Shown: one piece after another, positions 32,054 to 45,795 of the stretch
Numbering within the stretch: position 1 is the stretch's first letter
How the letters are laid out: every line of letters starts with the position of its first letter
Source of the DNA: Druceiella hillmani
Lineage: Eukaryota; Arthropoda; Insecta; Lepidoptera; Hepialidae
NCBI GenBank assembly: GCA_039881145.1
Contig: JAYKKI010000061.1
Span: forward strand, 13,738,001-13,802,000
Length of the DNA: 64,000 nucleotides
Direction: 5' to 3'
Notes under the pieces: model-generated
Told to the model about the DNA's origin: nothing
Database searches by the model: none
What the model saw: only the letters and a program-made list of their open reading frames with translations
Translations under genes and position numbers: made by a program

Positions 32054-33479
32054 CTCACAAAGTTATAAATATATGTATGTATGTATGTACGTATATTTCA
32101 AACACAACTTTGCTTTTGTTATGTATACATTCCTATTATAAAGTGGGAAAACGGCTTCACAATATTTTCATTACACATATTTCCCTAAGAGGGTTTTCAA
32201 ATTTTGCAAAAGTTTTAAAGTCAGCTCAACGTTCATTACTTTTACATATTTAGGTGTCCTTCAAATTTTCAATTAAAAATATAATGCACAAATTATTTCA
32301 TTACTATTCCAAACTAACAGGATTATCAAGAACAATTTATAAATTCTAAATATTCAAGTAACTACTGCATTTAAGTGTTATTCTAACCTTTTTCAACCTA
32401 CGTGTAAAAAATATAATTTTCCAACCTTTATTTTGATTTATTTAAAGGCTGTGACTACTGGAATACACTAGAAAAACCATCGACTTATCCAAACGAACTG
32501 AAAACGAAGAACAAATAAGTTATTACAAAATAAAAAATTCAGTCTCTAAGAAGTAAGACATCAGAGTCAAGAAGGAAAATGATCAGATTTAAAAAATAAA
32601 ACAAAGGGAAGAGTGATTTGAAATTTAAAAAAAGCTTACATAAAGACATTACTTGAAGTTCGAAGGTTAGCGTGAAATCGCTTTTATATTAGAATTGCGA
32701 ACTTATTTAGTGACAAGGAAATTTTTTTATGTATTGTATTTTATTGTAAGTATTCAAATTACTACATGTTCCTTGTCGCATAGCATTTGTAATTATTAGA
32801 CGTTCTACAAACATTTCCTGATGAAATCTAATAAACAAACACAGTACTCGCAATAACCACTTTCAGAATTTCGACTCCGCATATAACAAAGGTTCCGTGA
32901 AATGTTTATGGCTTTTATTTAATCTTTTAGAAGCCTTAAAATATAATGAGAATAAATAAGACGTTAAAGGTCTTCTCAAGATGGAATAAATTAAAAACCT
33001 GTTCGTAATTATTTAACAATTTACAATATTTAATTGCCACCTACGGTAACACTGCTCTAATAGAATATGTCTTGAATAAATTAAAAAACTTAAAAAGTAC
33101 GTGCGTCAAAGTAAAAATAATATAACTACTCTGCACATTAAGCGATATGTTTAAATGAAATTTTTAACATTTAAAGGGATATTCATATTTAATTAAAATG
33201 ATTATCAAATGCTATTACTAAGTAAATATCCTGAAAAATGTTAAATTTAGAATTAAAATGTTACAGACAAATTAATAAAAACCTGTCCAGCACCAGTGGA
33301 ATTCAAATTACAAGAGTTCCTTACACTTTTAAGCATTTATAAACATTTAATAATACATATATAATACATTTTTATAAAATACCATTAAATTTTTAATGTG
33401 TAATGAACTCTCGTATTCTTATTAAACTATTTACGAAATATCAATTTTTGGAAAGAAAATATTGCCTACTATATCTTTC
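32054..33479. other. Intergenic; nothing recognised
   Basis: AT-rich sequence without ORFs of note, transposon ends or clear repeats. Confidence 0.5.
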
Positions 33480-33770
33480 ACAGGCGCACATTTGAAAAAA
33501 ATATTTTTCATTTAACATAACAACAAATTAACGATTTTCGGATATTTTCCTTTATTTGGGTTGTGAGACAGCTTATTGCCAAATTTTACGATTCTAGGTC
33601 AAAGGGAAATACCCTATAGGTTTTAATTTAATCGCGAGTTTCAAATAATGTGGCATAAATAATTGTATTTTTAGGGTTTTCTATCGCGTTTACTTATATA
33701 CAGCTATTAGAGTAATCTTATAAGGGTTCCTTATTTTCTTTTGAGTAACAGAACCCTAATAAAAAAGGTC
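33480..33770 (-). repeat. Lepidopteran-type dispersed repeat, minus-strand copy
   Basis: It contains ACGATTCTAGGTCAAAGGG, ATACCCTATAGGTTTTAAT and, at its end, CTTATAAGGGTTCC and GAGTAACAGAACCC, the complement of the start of the 27635-28150 family. Confidence 0.65.
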
Positions 33771-36200
33771 AATGATTTCTAATTTATTTTCATTATGTCA
33801 CGATATGTGATTTAAAAAAATATATAACAACAACTTTACTAACCCCTACATATACCTTAAATACAATGACGATATAAAAAAGGCATTGTGAATAAAAAAC
33901 AATCGACATTAGTTAATAACACATTATATACGAGTTATTGTAATTAATTTGAAATCGAAACAGCAATATAATATTAATAAACGTAAAACGTGACTTGTAA
34001 AAAACGACATCAGTAGAAAAAAAACCTTTCAACGTTTTCACTCCTCCTAAAATATTTATAATATTTCCGTAATAAAATTCGTACGAAATTAATGTATGAA
34101 ATTAATGTTTTGAGGATAAAACATAAAAAAACAATCCATAAAGGCGGCCATTTCTTTCGCACTGTAGCCGATAAAAGTCAAAAGAGGAAGAAGGCCGTGA
34201 AAGTAGTAGGTGAACGGCCCATTCCTTTTGATAGCTGTTTCGTTATTGGTGTGCAATGGTGAAACCACGCCTCATCCTTACGACACGAATATCATATAAT
34301 CCATTATGTCCCTTTGAAATCGATTCAAAAATTCGTTTTCAGATTTGTTTTTGGTTAACATTTGATGAAACTCTACAATGGAACACTAAATTTAAAGTCA
34401 AGGGCAGACAAAATGAACTTAAATTCTCTCTGTACCATTTCATTAAAAAAATTGTAAGGCATTTCCGAAGTCAAAAAAGACAGAGAAAATATTATAGACC
34501 ACGCAAACTATAAACTTATGTACATGGTAGAGATATTTTATTTCAATGGGATCGAATTTATGGTGAAAAAAAATATTAAAAATTTTATAGCAGATTTTAT
34601 TCCGATTTTAGATAGAATAGCAAAATTAGATGTAGCTATGGAGGACATAAATGTAGCATAGAAAATCCAATAAAATTTTGATTTAGTTTAATATCAACTT
34701 TAAGATTAATTAAAAGAAAAATATTTCATATGTAAATAAACTATAAATAGGGAAAGATAATAACAAATATATAAAAAAGTCCTATTTTGAAATGAATTGT
34801 AAGCAGTTGCCCGAATAGAGACTTTTATTTGGTATTCGGCTGAATAATAAAACTGTGACCGAATAAGCAAATATCGGATAGTAAATGTAGATAAGTACGA
34901 AAACATTGATTTTTTAACAGTTAGCAAACGTCTACATCGTGTTTATAATGAAATAGAGTTCAAAAGTAATATACATAAGAAGGTATCAGGGACTCGCAAG
35001 AAAATTCTGCTACTGTCTTTTAACAGATCATCACTTTAAAAGATGTCACTCCTACTTCATAATTTTTCGAATTTCAAAATTTATTTCAGTATGTGAATGC
35101 GACATCTTCTATCTTTTCTTTAATTCATTTCTTGCTGCTACTATATTGGCAGCCACTAGTTTGTTAGTACAATGATATAATACTTTATATAATATAATTT
35201 TATAACGAAATTACAATATGTTTTGTAATCATATTAAAATATTTATATCCACAATCTTTTTCACTTAAGTTATTTGCTATTTAGTGATCTGTAAATTTAT
35301 CGACGCTTCTTTCTTCTTAAAAATATACCCAGTCATGAATAACGACATGTTTTCAGTAAAAGTTTAAAAAACGCGTTTCCAGTCAACCCCTTTAAATATT
35401 TTTCACTTCAAAAATAAAACTTTCAATCAAACAACCAGAAAATTGTTTCCTAAAACGAACCCCAAATATCTAAGAGCAATGTCCATCATCCAGTATAGAC
35501 ATAGATTCTGAATTATTATCCACTGTTAGCGAGCATTAAAGAAACAGTTGTTGTATGGCCGAGCTTGAAGGTGTATGCCTGTCTTCGTGCACCAAACTAT
35601 GGGTAAAATTGAGACCAATTTGAAAATCACTATTTTCATGTAAACTCTAGTTAACAGATCCAAGGTTTTAGAAAATCATAGATTTTTAATAATGTAGCGT
35701 TTCTATAGGTTCCTCGTACAAAATATCATGAATTTTATGTACAATTTCAACGGTAATGGAAGGGTTAAGCGTCCTGCGAATCACGTTAAGCATCCTGCGA
35801 TTCACGCAGGCACGGCGCGGTCCCATCAAATTCAGACCACGCTACACTAAAAACCCGATATAAATGTTAATCTGCAGAAATTAAAGATGAGTGTACTAGA
35901 ATTTAATGTCCTCCTCAAGCTTCTTTTTTGTTCATCAAAGTTCTATTTAAACTATTAAAACTTTTAAATGAAATTACCATTGATAAGATGTTGGAAATTT
36001 ACTATTAAAAATAAGTTATTTCTCTATTAATATTTCAATAAAAAAAGTATGCATTGTTTTCCTCTCAAATTTTTAAGAAAAATTCCGCAAAAAACATCCT
36101 TACTATGCCAATTAACCAACATTCTGTATAACACTAAACTGAAGGACATTGCAATAATAGAAATGTGTCCACGTAAATATCTGCATTCAGTATAACATGG
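33771..36200. other. Intergenic; one 21-bp tandem repeat
   Basis: No gene recognised; the ORF at 34256-34513 is unremarkable. At 35765-35806 two 21-bp copies of TTAAGCRTCCTGCGAWTCACG lie in tandem inside a G+C-richer patch (35760-35850). Confidence 0.5.
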
Positions 36201-39200
36201 CACAACTTTAAAAATTGTGTCAGATTTTATAGGAAAATACGGAAATAGCACTGAAAGTTTTTAGAACTTACTTATATGTAAAAATGGTAATATAAAAGTT
36301 AACTGAAATTTAAAGTCTTGCTCGTCAGTGATTCATTGAGATACTTTTTTTCGATTTATATATATTATGAAATGATTTTAACAGGATAAAATTGTCGTTC
36401 GATAATTTTTACTGCAATATTACGCAACGATCGATCTAAAAAGTAAAAGGATAGTTATCCCCATTTACAATACAAACCTCTGCACACACAGCCAGACGAA
36501 TAACTGAATATTTGATTACGTCCGATGCAGAATTTATAAATCATCCGGGGTACAGCCCCGAACTTGTACCATGCGATTTCTTTTTATTCTTAATAATAAA
36601 AACGAAATTTAGAAAAATACAATTCAAACATTTTCTGTTTCTACCTTCACAAACGCCGTGGAAATGCTTCTCTTAATGGTTTCATCGAAAAAAGCGAATT
36701 TAAAAACAATAAATATTTTCATCAATCGATACTATAATGTTATATAATAATAAATGATGGTATATTATATACATATGGATTTAATCTAAATAGATTCAAC
36801 AACCGACGTTACGCATTTCCGTTACTTTGGATGACCTTTTTCATCTTGCAGGACAACGAACGAGGTCGGCCTCTACTTCGCGGGTCGCTTTCATTTCCAC
36901 GCGCGTATCGACTGGTGAACGAATCCGTGACAAATTTACTAAACTTAAATAGCCCACAGCTTCTCTTCAACCTTTTCATAAAAAGGTTTACTCGCTAAAG
37001 CTTATATAGACTAAAGCAGAGAAGACGCATTTGGGTGAAGAGATTTCATTTAGTCGGACTTTGCGTCAAGACGAAAAGTATTTTTTCCTTATGAATGTAC
37101 GTAAAATCGTCTAATGCAGGCGTTACTTATTTTTATTATTTTATTTTATTTCGACGTTTACGTGAAGCACATAATAAACAAATAAATGGTAAATTAAATG
37201 CATGTCTTTTCACAAAATCTTAAACGTCTACACATTGTCAATGGTACCAAATAATTAAATGCTAGGATGAAGATGGAAAACTCTCATTATATTATTAAGT
37301 TATGTAATAATTACATTACTGTCATAAAATTAAGCTTTTAAAAATATATTTCAAATGTATTTGCATACATAATATTTAGACGGTAATGTTGGGAAGCTTG
37401 TAAATTGGTAAAAGAATATTTCAGCTACAAAAATATTGTGGCTACAGGAATATTTCAGCTACAAAAATATTGTGTGGTAATATCATTTTATAAGAAACTA
37501 TTCAGTTTCTTTGACCTTTAGCCCTACTGTTTTCCAGAATAAAATTACTACTTTATTCCCATAAATTGTATTATTTAAATAGTTCTTTGATTAAAAACAT
37601 ATCGAATAAATTTATTAAGACTATTTTATATCTCATGTTTTTTTTTCAAATATAGTATTTTTTAAAAAGGTTTTTATAAAAAAGTGCATAAATAAAAAAG
37701 GTAAAATTCAAGTTATATTTTTTGGACTATGGGCTTTTCTGATATTCAAGGGATAGTTCATTGTAAATCCGGTAGCAAAAGTCAGTTTTCTATCTTACAT
37801 AATTTAGAGACCAAAATAAAAAATTCAAGTATTAATGTTATTAAAATGTAAAAGTAATGTATTTATAAATGGATTAGTCGAAGAACTTTTTTACGTTTAT
37901 GCAATTTTTCATTTCAATTTAGTTTCATTTTCAAAACTTCCAGTTATAAAACAAATATTATTTTCTTTTTGGTAAAATGGTTATGAAAACGAATTATGAA
38001 TGAGGTTATGGTAAAATTTAAATAAAAAAAAATAGCTGATAATCATTCTTTTCTATTTAATGTTGGCAACACTATAAACATTAAATGGTCGCTATGTTAA
38101 ATAGTAAATATTAATTTTTTTTTTCTTTTGTTCAATTAAGATTCTTAGCAAAGTCATTCCCAATCCTCCAGTTTCCACGGAAAAAAGATTCACGTCCGAA
38201 GAAATAATTACGATTAGAAACACACGAATATATTTTCTGTTTCTGTAAATTTTTTTTCCGTTGAATACCGCTCGACTTGCCCTTCAGCTAAACTGTAGTT
38301 CGATTAAAATAAATTCGTTGAAAAAAATTGTTAAAGCCCTGTCAAGAAATACTCAAGAAAAGTGAAAAAGAAATATGAAATTGTATTGAGTAAATATTTT
38401 TTTAACGAGACCCTTTATTGGAAACAATATCGATGAACACAATAAAATTACTAGCGACGTACGCGATAACATCTCGCAACATTATTCTCAGCGATATATT
38501 TACAACTAAATGTTCGAATCTATATTTGCTATGGTTGAATGTTTCTTTTCATTATTGCCGTCGTCAAAAATATATCAAATACAAGCTGTTTTTTTTTCAA
38601 AATATAGAAAGCATAAAGTTTATTTCTACTAAAGAATACAGTCTGTGATACGCGAAAAAGTAAGTACGACTGCGGGAGAAGTCAGGATGACTTATGTTAA
38701 AAGGAAATAAATGACGTTACTAAAAATACATTTAAAAAGACGCCATTGCAACAGAAATGAATAACATAGTAATCTGTAAGAAAAATTGTAAAAAAAATAT
38801 AAAATATGTGTAAGTACCGACACGTAAATTACAAAAAAATGCAAAAGTATCGAGCTATTAATATTTTTAGAATTTATTATTTAAATGAGAAAAACTTCAA
38901 GGCACGACAAGTAGCAAACAAAGTGGGTCGTATATAATGGTGATAATATGAAATTTTATAATAGACGGTATGTCATGGAAAATAGAAGACCAAAACTCTA
39001 AATATTTCAAACAGAATTCAATTTATCGTCATATTCAGTCATAACATTAAAATCAACACAAAGGCAGCAATGAATATCCCGACAGACATATACTGTAAAC
39101 TATTAGATAGCAAAAATTTGCTGTATGAAAGAGGGGATTTATGCTAATATAAAACTAAAATAGGAAAATGTTTGCAAATTAAAGCTTTTTTCAAACTGCT

Positions 39201-40300
39201 GCGGATTACAGAAACTCCTACTCTGAAACCAAAATGTACATTTTTAATTTTTCGTCTTTCTATCATTTCTCTGTTTATTCAAATATCACGTAAAAACTAC
39301 TATTAATACAATTTTATAAAAAGATAACGATACAAAATTCGATACAGCAAACGCCTCAAAATTAGGTTAGGTGTCTTGAATATAATTTTTGATATAGTTG
39401 TCAAATATAGGGGAATGGAAAGCAAGACACAAAAATATATAATTACCCGATCGCAGAAAAATATAAAATTGATTAACATATATTTCTTACAAAGTATCAA
39501 TAGACTACATCACACTGGTAAACAAATAACGAAATACGTTACTATTTGGATCTCATCTTACATATTCTTCACTATACATATGTAGAAATAAATAATCAGG
39601 ATCTAACAGTATTTTCACACTAACGGAGTTGGATAAACACAGGCAGAATTACAATCGTGCTATTATCGGAAATTTCTGACAAAAAATTCTAACAAAATTC
39701 TGGTTCACGTTGTTTATAAATAGTTAAAAGTATTAAAATAAAATGATACTATAGACATTTCTAGTGAGTGGACACTTTCCAATTGGAAGATTGTTGTGAA
39801 ACCATGCCCAAAAATACAAATATTTCAGATAGTCGGAATTGAAAGAGACAGTTAAAATAACGACATCGAAACTAATCCAAATAAAATAATATAAGTACAA
39901 AAAGTCCAAAGGCTCTTAAGGAGATCCTTAAGTAGTTTACAATGAACTTTCCTTTCGAATTAAAAATAAATTCCGCTGAATCTGAGTTGGAGTTTTTACA
40001 ATGCTCGAAATTATAGTTTTCTCATTGGACACTGTGATCAACTTTTCCGGGCAACTCAAAAGTGGAAATGATTTTGTATTACTAAATACACGTGCTTTTA
40101 TATAAAAAATAAGTTGTAAGAGTAAGAGTACCGTCAATAACGATCGAAAATTAAAATTATATTATTTAAAAACTTATTTATAAGAGTTAAAGTAAATTAT
40201 ATTGTAAAGGAGTGACAGATATAGTTCATAAACTATACTTTAATTAGAAAGAAGAATGGTTAAGGAACTTTTATTCAAAGAAACTTAATGATTAATAAAT
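36200..40300 (+). repeat. Old dispersed/segmental repeat, copy 2
   Basis: It pairs block by block with 27480-30370 in the same orientation (for example 36221 with 27488, 36915 with 28472, 37780 with 29170, 39920 with 29590). The G+C-richer block 36870-37080 contains a shared TATATAAG-like motif only in this copy. The distance between copies is about 8.4-8.7 kb over most of the length and 10.3 kb at the end, implying later insertions. Confidence 0.55.
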
Positions 40301-40569
40301 TATTATATTTTTCTTTCTCTGTACATCTTTTTCAATAGAGATGAGCAGCAGTAGCATTGCGTCGCTTTACAAGTCTTTATAATAATACGAAGACCTATAC
40401 ATTGAAGAAAGGAAGTCGGGAAAATTTTCGATTTTGAGGGTAAATCTAGATTATCTGAATCTAGATGTAAAAAACTGTAATTTTCTTTTCTACTTTTTAT
40501 TTTAGCTATTACTTTTATAATTTTTTCTAAATTAAAATGCTGCAAACTTTCGCAAAAAATAACGCATTT

Positions 40570-40576
40570 TTATATA

Positions 40577-40633
<57 letters not shown>

Positions 40634-40648
40634 TTATTTATATATAGA
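40570..40648. repeat. (TA)n microsatellite
   Basis: Nearly 80 bp of TA with two TATG interruptions. Confidence 0.95.
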
Positions 40649-40844
40649 GTAAATTTATTATTATGGCAGTGGGATTATTCGTTAGTAATAAGTATATATT
40701 TCCAAATCCGACATAAAAATGTCACATCTTAATTTGAACTTTAAGGTAAACCGCAGTAACAGTCTTATAGGTTTTGATTAATCAATCCTTAAGCCGCATA
40801 TTCATTACATGCTAATATTATTTCAGTGAATCTTATTTAACCGA

Positions 40845-41336
40845 TAAACTCACAAAAATTCTAACAAAAGTGATAGACAAAAGTCTCTAAAAGATACACT
40901 AACCGACACAAGAAGATATCTTTCTAAGAAGATATATTGTTTCTAAGAAAACATATTGTTTGCATAAAAAGCTACCTAAATTTTAATCTAAATTATTATA
41001 CAAGTTTGCATTATACAAGTAAATTTTTCATGGAAATGGGTATTTAATAAATTATTATTAAACAAGTTTGGTCATGGAAATGGGTATTTAATAAATTATT
41101 ATTAATAAATTTAATAATTAAATAAGTTTTTTCCCAATAACATTTCCATTTAAATAAGTGTATTAATTTTTGCATGCTAATCTGGTGAATAAGCAAAATT
41201 TCAGATAAAAATGCTGAACTGATGGACAAAAGTTTCTAAAGGATACTCTAAGAAAGAAATAGACTGGTTTCTAGGCAAAAATAGTGTAAATTTTAATTTG
41301 AATCCCAAGCATTATTCCAAAAAAAATTTTAATTTG
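40845..41336 (+). repeat. Nested tandem duplications
   Basis: A 34-bp sequence starting TCATGGAAATGGG occurs exactly at 41028 and 41072 (period 44). Around it, GACAAAAGTCTCTAAAAGATAC (40877) recurs with changes at 41226 and both are followed by a TTTCTAAG/AGG motif, an older duplication of about 350 bp. Confidence 0.7.
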
Positions 41337-42249
41337 AATTAAAGCAAAATTCCTAACTATCTTCTCTCTCTTCCGCCTTCCAAACGTTTTACGTAATAGT
41401 ATGAATAATAAGCGATTACACTGTTACTGAACTAATTTAAAAAATATGTTAATAGAAACTGCTGAACATAATTGCAATCTTTCACTTTCAAATTTAATGC
41501 TATAATGTGGCCCGGAACCCTATTACTTTGTAGTCCATAGTTGGTTGAGCTTTGTCCCATCGGGAACGTTTAATCTAAATTTGTTCTTTTATAACGAAAG
41601 TCTCGCCCTTCCTTAATAAAATATATTCGATAGTAAGTGCCATTGGGGAAAAAGTGAATTTCCTACCATTTTTGATCAGTTATATTGTTGATGTTTTGAA
41701 GGAAAAACAAAAAATGCAAAACAATGTACGAGGGGCAAATATTGCAAATTTAATTAAAAATGTAATATTTCTGCGAAATAATACAGAGCCATCTAGTTGA
41801 ATTATAGTAAAAACTTAACTATTTTTTAATAACGTGATTCTCGGAATCTTTATTCCGTAATAGTAATATAATAAAAATATGAACGTGTAATTATCCCTAA
41901 TATAAGACAGTGATCATTAGTAACTGTGCGCAATATACGTAAACATGGCACCTAAATAAAATCTCCCTCCATCATTAAGTTATTATTTATATCGACAAGT
42001 AATTCGATATTTCTTATGATGGCCTGAAAAAGATATTTGCAAATATTAACGAGATTTTTTTCAATTTTTAAAGATATTCATTCTACAGTGTTGCGCCACT
42101 TTTCCTCCAAAAATGTTGAGCTTTGGTTAGTTATTTCAGATTAGTATTAAAAAAGATTTTTAAAAATGTGGAGAAGTAAAAGCACTAAAAGAAATGAGTA
42201 ATTTCAAACATTCAAAAACACTTTAATGATAATTAATAAAGACAAAACT

Positions 42250-42790
42250 TTAAATTGGTATATTAATGCAAAACTATGCCCAAATAACTTAGACCGTCCG
42301 AATCTAAAACGGTATTTCTAATAACGACTCGGATGCTAGTATAAAGTAACATATCTACTTACAAAAAGTCCAACGTAAGGAAATTCTTAAGACGTTTTCT
42401 AACACACTTTCTTTTCCGGAATTAAAATAAAGCTTTGCTGATCCTAGACTAGAACTTTTCCAAAGCCCAAAATTATAGTTTTTGAATGGGTCACTAAATT
42501 TAGTAAATCGTTTTCCCCGGGCAACGAAACGCAATGTAAATTTAAGTGATAGCCCGTAACTGAACATGTATATGATTGACAACATGCGCCTTTATGCGAA
42601 AAGTTTTACAATAGTTGTTTCGCCCATAACAATTGAGAGAGAAATTGCTGTTATTGGAAAACTTACTGATATGGGTTAAAATAAATTACTATATATATTA
42701 AATGGGTTAGCGAATCTGTTAACGATAAATTAAATTGAAAGAAAGGGTACGTTTAAGGAATATTTTAATATTTTCATTTGCCTACCTTAA
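42250..42790 (+). repeat. Old dispersed repeat, third (partial) copy
   Basis: It matches 39780-40290 and 29560-29900: ATGCCCAAA..., AAAAGTCCAA, CTTAAGACGTTTTC, TTCCGGAATTAAAATAAA, CCGGGCAAC, GCGAAAAGTTTTACAATAGTTG and ATAACAATTGA occur in the same order. Copy spacing is 2.45 kb from copy 2. Confidence 0.6.
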
Positions 42791-43153
42791 GATTATCATA
42801 TTAAAAATAAAACATGATATAAAATCACGAAGTTGTTTGAAGAAGAATTAACATTTTCATACTAAAACAAATTCCATGATCGAACTTGTTAGAACTTTCC
42901 GAATATTAATGATCTCCGTCTGGGCCACCGACCTTCCAGCCAATATTCAACACCACTGTTTTAATATTAACTAAGTGGTCTAATTTTGTTTATGGTTTAA
43001 TTTTTATGGTTTTTGTGGGTAAACAGGAAATCCTTATAATTTTATCCTGTCTGATCATTCCTTTATGACAAACGGTCTCACTAGTAGATACTTCAGATTG
43101 GGATCAAGATATTGACTGGAAACAAAAAAGGTTTTTTTTTCTATATCACATCG

Positions 43154-43633
43154 ATGTCATTGGATAGTATTTTGTATTTATATCAGTCATATCTATATGT
43201 AGCGGAGAGTGAGAATCATCGACTTAGGAATGATTTCAAAAATCTAGCTATAGCAGCATTTTATCAAATTTATTTAAATACAAAAACGGTATTGCGCCGC
43301 GAAAATTCCAACTTATATTTTCATTGTTTTTATCTTCTCAGTGCGCTTCTTATTCGGGGGTTATTTGAAGTCGTTTCGTTTTTTTTTATAAACAATTTTA
43401 TTTGGCTGTGGAAATTTAAAAACCGAATATTAAACATTTCATTTATTTGTAATAATGACATTAGGTTATACATTTGCATTTTCATTTGGAGTAATTCCGA
43501 TGGTACTCAAAAAACCTTTCCAAATGACTGCCGGGAAGAGTTAAAATTACGAACCGCGCATTTATTACTTCGTCCAATTTATTATATACTTTATGTACTA
43601 CTCTGTCACCTAAACAATTTTACCAATTTTTAG
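43154..43633 (+). CDS. Unrecognised open reading frame, 159 codons
   Basis: Open from the ATG at 43154 (frame open from 43112) to TAG at 43631-43633. The translation is rich in Leu, Ile, Phe, Tyr and Asn with hydrophobic stretches (for example LLSALLIRGLFEVVSFFF), but I see no domain, motif or repeat. It is the longest simple ORF outside the transposase. In sequence this AT-rich an ORF of this length can occur by chance, and no splice or promoter context supports it. Treat as hypothetical. Confidence 0.15.
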   Translation: MSLDSILYLYQSYLYVAESENHRLRNDFKNLAIAAFYQIYLNTKTVLRRENSNLYFHCFYLLSALLIRGLFEVVSFFFINNFIWLWKFKNRILNISFICNNDIRLYICIFIWSNSDGTQKTFPNDCREELKLRTAHLLLRPIYYILYVLLCHLNNFTNF

Positions 43634-45752
43634 TGAATATTTCGAAGTCGATATTATTTACACATAATTCAATTATCGTTAATATTAGTAAATTATCCAT
43701 AATGCACCGTAAACTAAACGAAGCGTTAACTGTCGAACAGCATGAATGAGCTAATCAAAGAATAACACTCGACTATGTAAATACAAATTGTATATGCTAC
43801 GTGAACCAATTTAACCATTAGTTTCAGAGTTAACGTTACTACAGAGCGTTGCTTGTAAATGCGGGGTGTTTGGAATGGGGCATTGCAAAACGTACAAGTG
43901 ATATAGCTAATTGTATTAACATGAACCAGTACTTCTGCTTATTGTCACGTGTTACATTCCGTCCAGTGCACATAGAGTAACTAAGTGTTGTAATCAAGGC
44001 GAACACTTGCTCAAAGTTGTTTTATACGCGAGGAAAATTTATTCCGTGGTTTACTTAAAGTTTATTTAAGAATTAAGTAACATATTGAAATGTTTCTTGC
44101 AACATCATTTTATTAGGTAAAATTACATTTGTTAATTTCAATATATTAAAATAAAAATAATTACTAGTAACAAAATTATAAGCTAATTCCAAAAAAATAT
44201 TAAAATACCGTGGACTACGAAGTGAAATGTCATTACAGATACTTTACTTGGATTAACGTGCAAGTAGTCTTTAAATAGTCTTTGAATATATATTTAAATA
44301 AACTACTAATATTAGATCACACAAATCAGAATCCCCGTCATACGTCAATTGTCGATTGTCCCATTCTCTAAAAAAATTACCTTTTTCCTAAAAAAACTTA
44401 TCCCAGAAGACTAACTCAGTAACGTGGGATAATGGAGGAGTATAATGAGAATATTTTGTCAATTAATTTGCTTTAGAATACAATTTTGCTATTTTTTTCA
44501 GACAAAGAAATGAAAAATTTAACTTTACCAATAGTTATTAATCTTTGGAAAAATTGATCAATTAATTTTCCGTAATCGTCAAGCGTTCATATTTTTCGAT
44601 GACCTTCTCAGCGTCTTGGCAATATTTGTCATTACCATTACTAAAACTGTTGCGAAAATTATTTTTAACGTTTTATTTCAACTAAACAGTGTGCTCGTAA
44701 GTAACATAACAGAAAACGCGGTATTGATGGAGGAGATGCGGATGTGAAACCCATGCAGATCATAATTTAACTCTTCTTCGAACTAAAAACATCTTGATTT
44801 ACCTCTTTTGCATGTGACCACCTTATACGTGTGATTTACTAATCACAATATTTATATAGTCTACTAATATTAGAAATGCACAGCATAGTCGATAAAATTT
44901 TGATTCAGTTTGATACACAAGTTAAAATGTAAAATAAAATACTAGAATGAACCATGAAAACATTGTTTTAGGAGAATAAAAGGAATATTGAAGAAACCTT
45001 ATAAATCATAAAATTAGCACCAGGCATAAAAAGTGGTCTAGTTGCACAATACTTGTACAATAGTGTTAATGATGGTTAGGAATAAAACAGGTATTCTCAC
45101 GGTAAATATGCATATAAATTTTGTCTTGTCTTTTAAATTGGTATGCGATTAGTCGTGGAGGTTGTAAAGAAATTTAGGCAAGATATAATTGTTCATTATA
45201 AAATCTGAATCATCTTCTGCTTTAAAAATGTTTTATAGAAAAATTATTCATTTTATTTTATTAATTATGACTGTATGATATTCAAGAAATAGTTTAAAAT
45301 AGCAATATGATAGCTATCCTTACCCGGCCCTCTTAACTTTTCAAATACTGGTGACATATGACAGCGATAATTAGTATTTAGTATACAAGTGATGTTGATA
45401 ATGATAACATGATTACACTTCTGAACCAGCTTCTATTTCTATTTTTATTTCTTAGTTAACGTGTTTAAATCATGATACCCACGAAATTTCACGCCAAACA
45501 TCCAAATTTACGTGAATTCTTTATTTTTCTTAAATTATTACGGATTAGTATTTGACATTAAAGACAATTGCGATCTCATATTGACATGAAGAAATCACTA
45601 TAAGACCTCATCAATATATAAATAATAAAAGAGAACGGATTCTTTACGGAGCACATTTCTATAAAGTAGAATTTAATATAAACAAGTAAGGCAGGAAAAC
45701 GAAATAAATACTTCTTTTTATTATTTCATGTGTTATCTCAATAAATTATATG

Positions 45753-45795
<43 letters not shown>

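Noticed and set aside
31790..32253. Five overlapping ORFs on both strands with His/Thr/Arg or Cys/Val repeats
   Set aside because: They are translations of a CA/GC microsatellite; no stop codons arise in such sequence, so open frames mean nothing.
34140..34513. Basic ORF and G+C-richer leader, considered as a ribosomal-protein retrocopy
   Set aside because: The translation has a basic tail but no recognisable ribosomal protein motif and no poly(A) or target duplication.
27480..37080. The two large repeat copies read as paired LTRs of one 8.6-kb retroelement
   Set aside because: No reverse transcriptase, gag, primer-binding or polypurine signals were seen between them, and the copies are longer and more broken than LTRs; kept only as a possibility in the findings.
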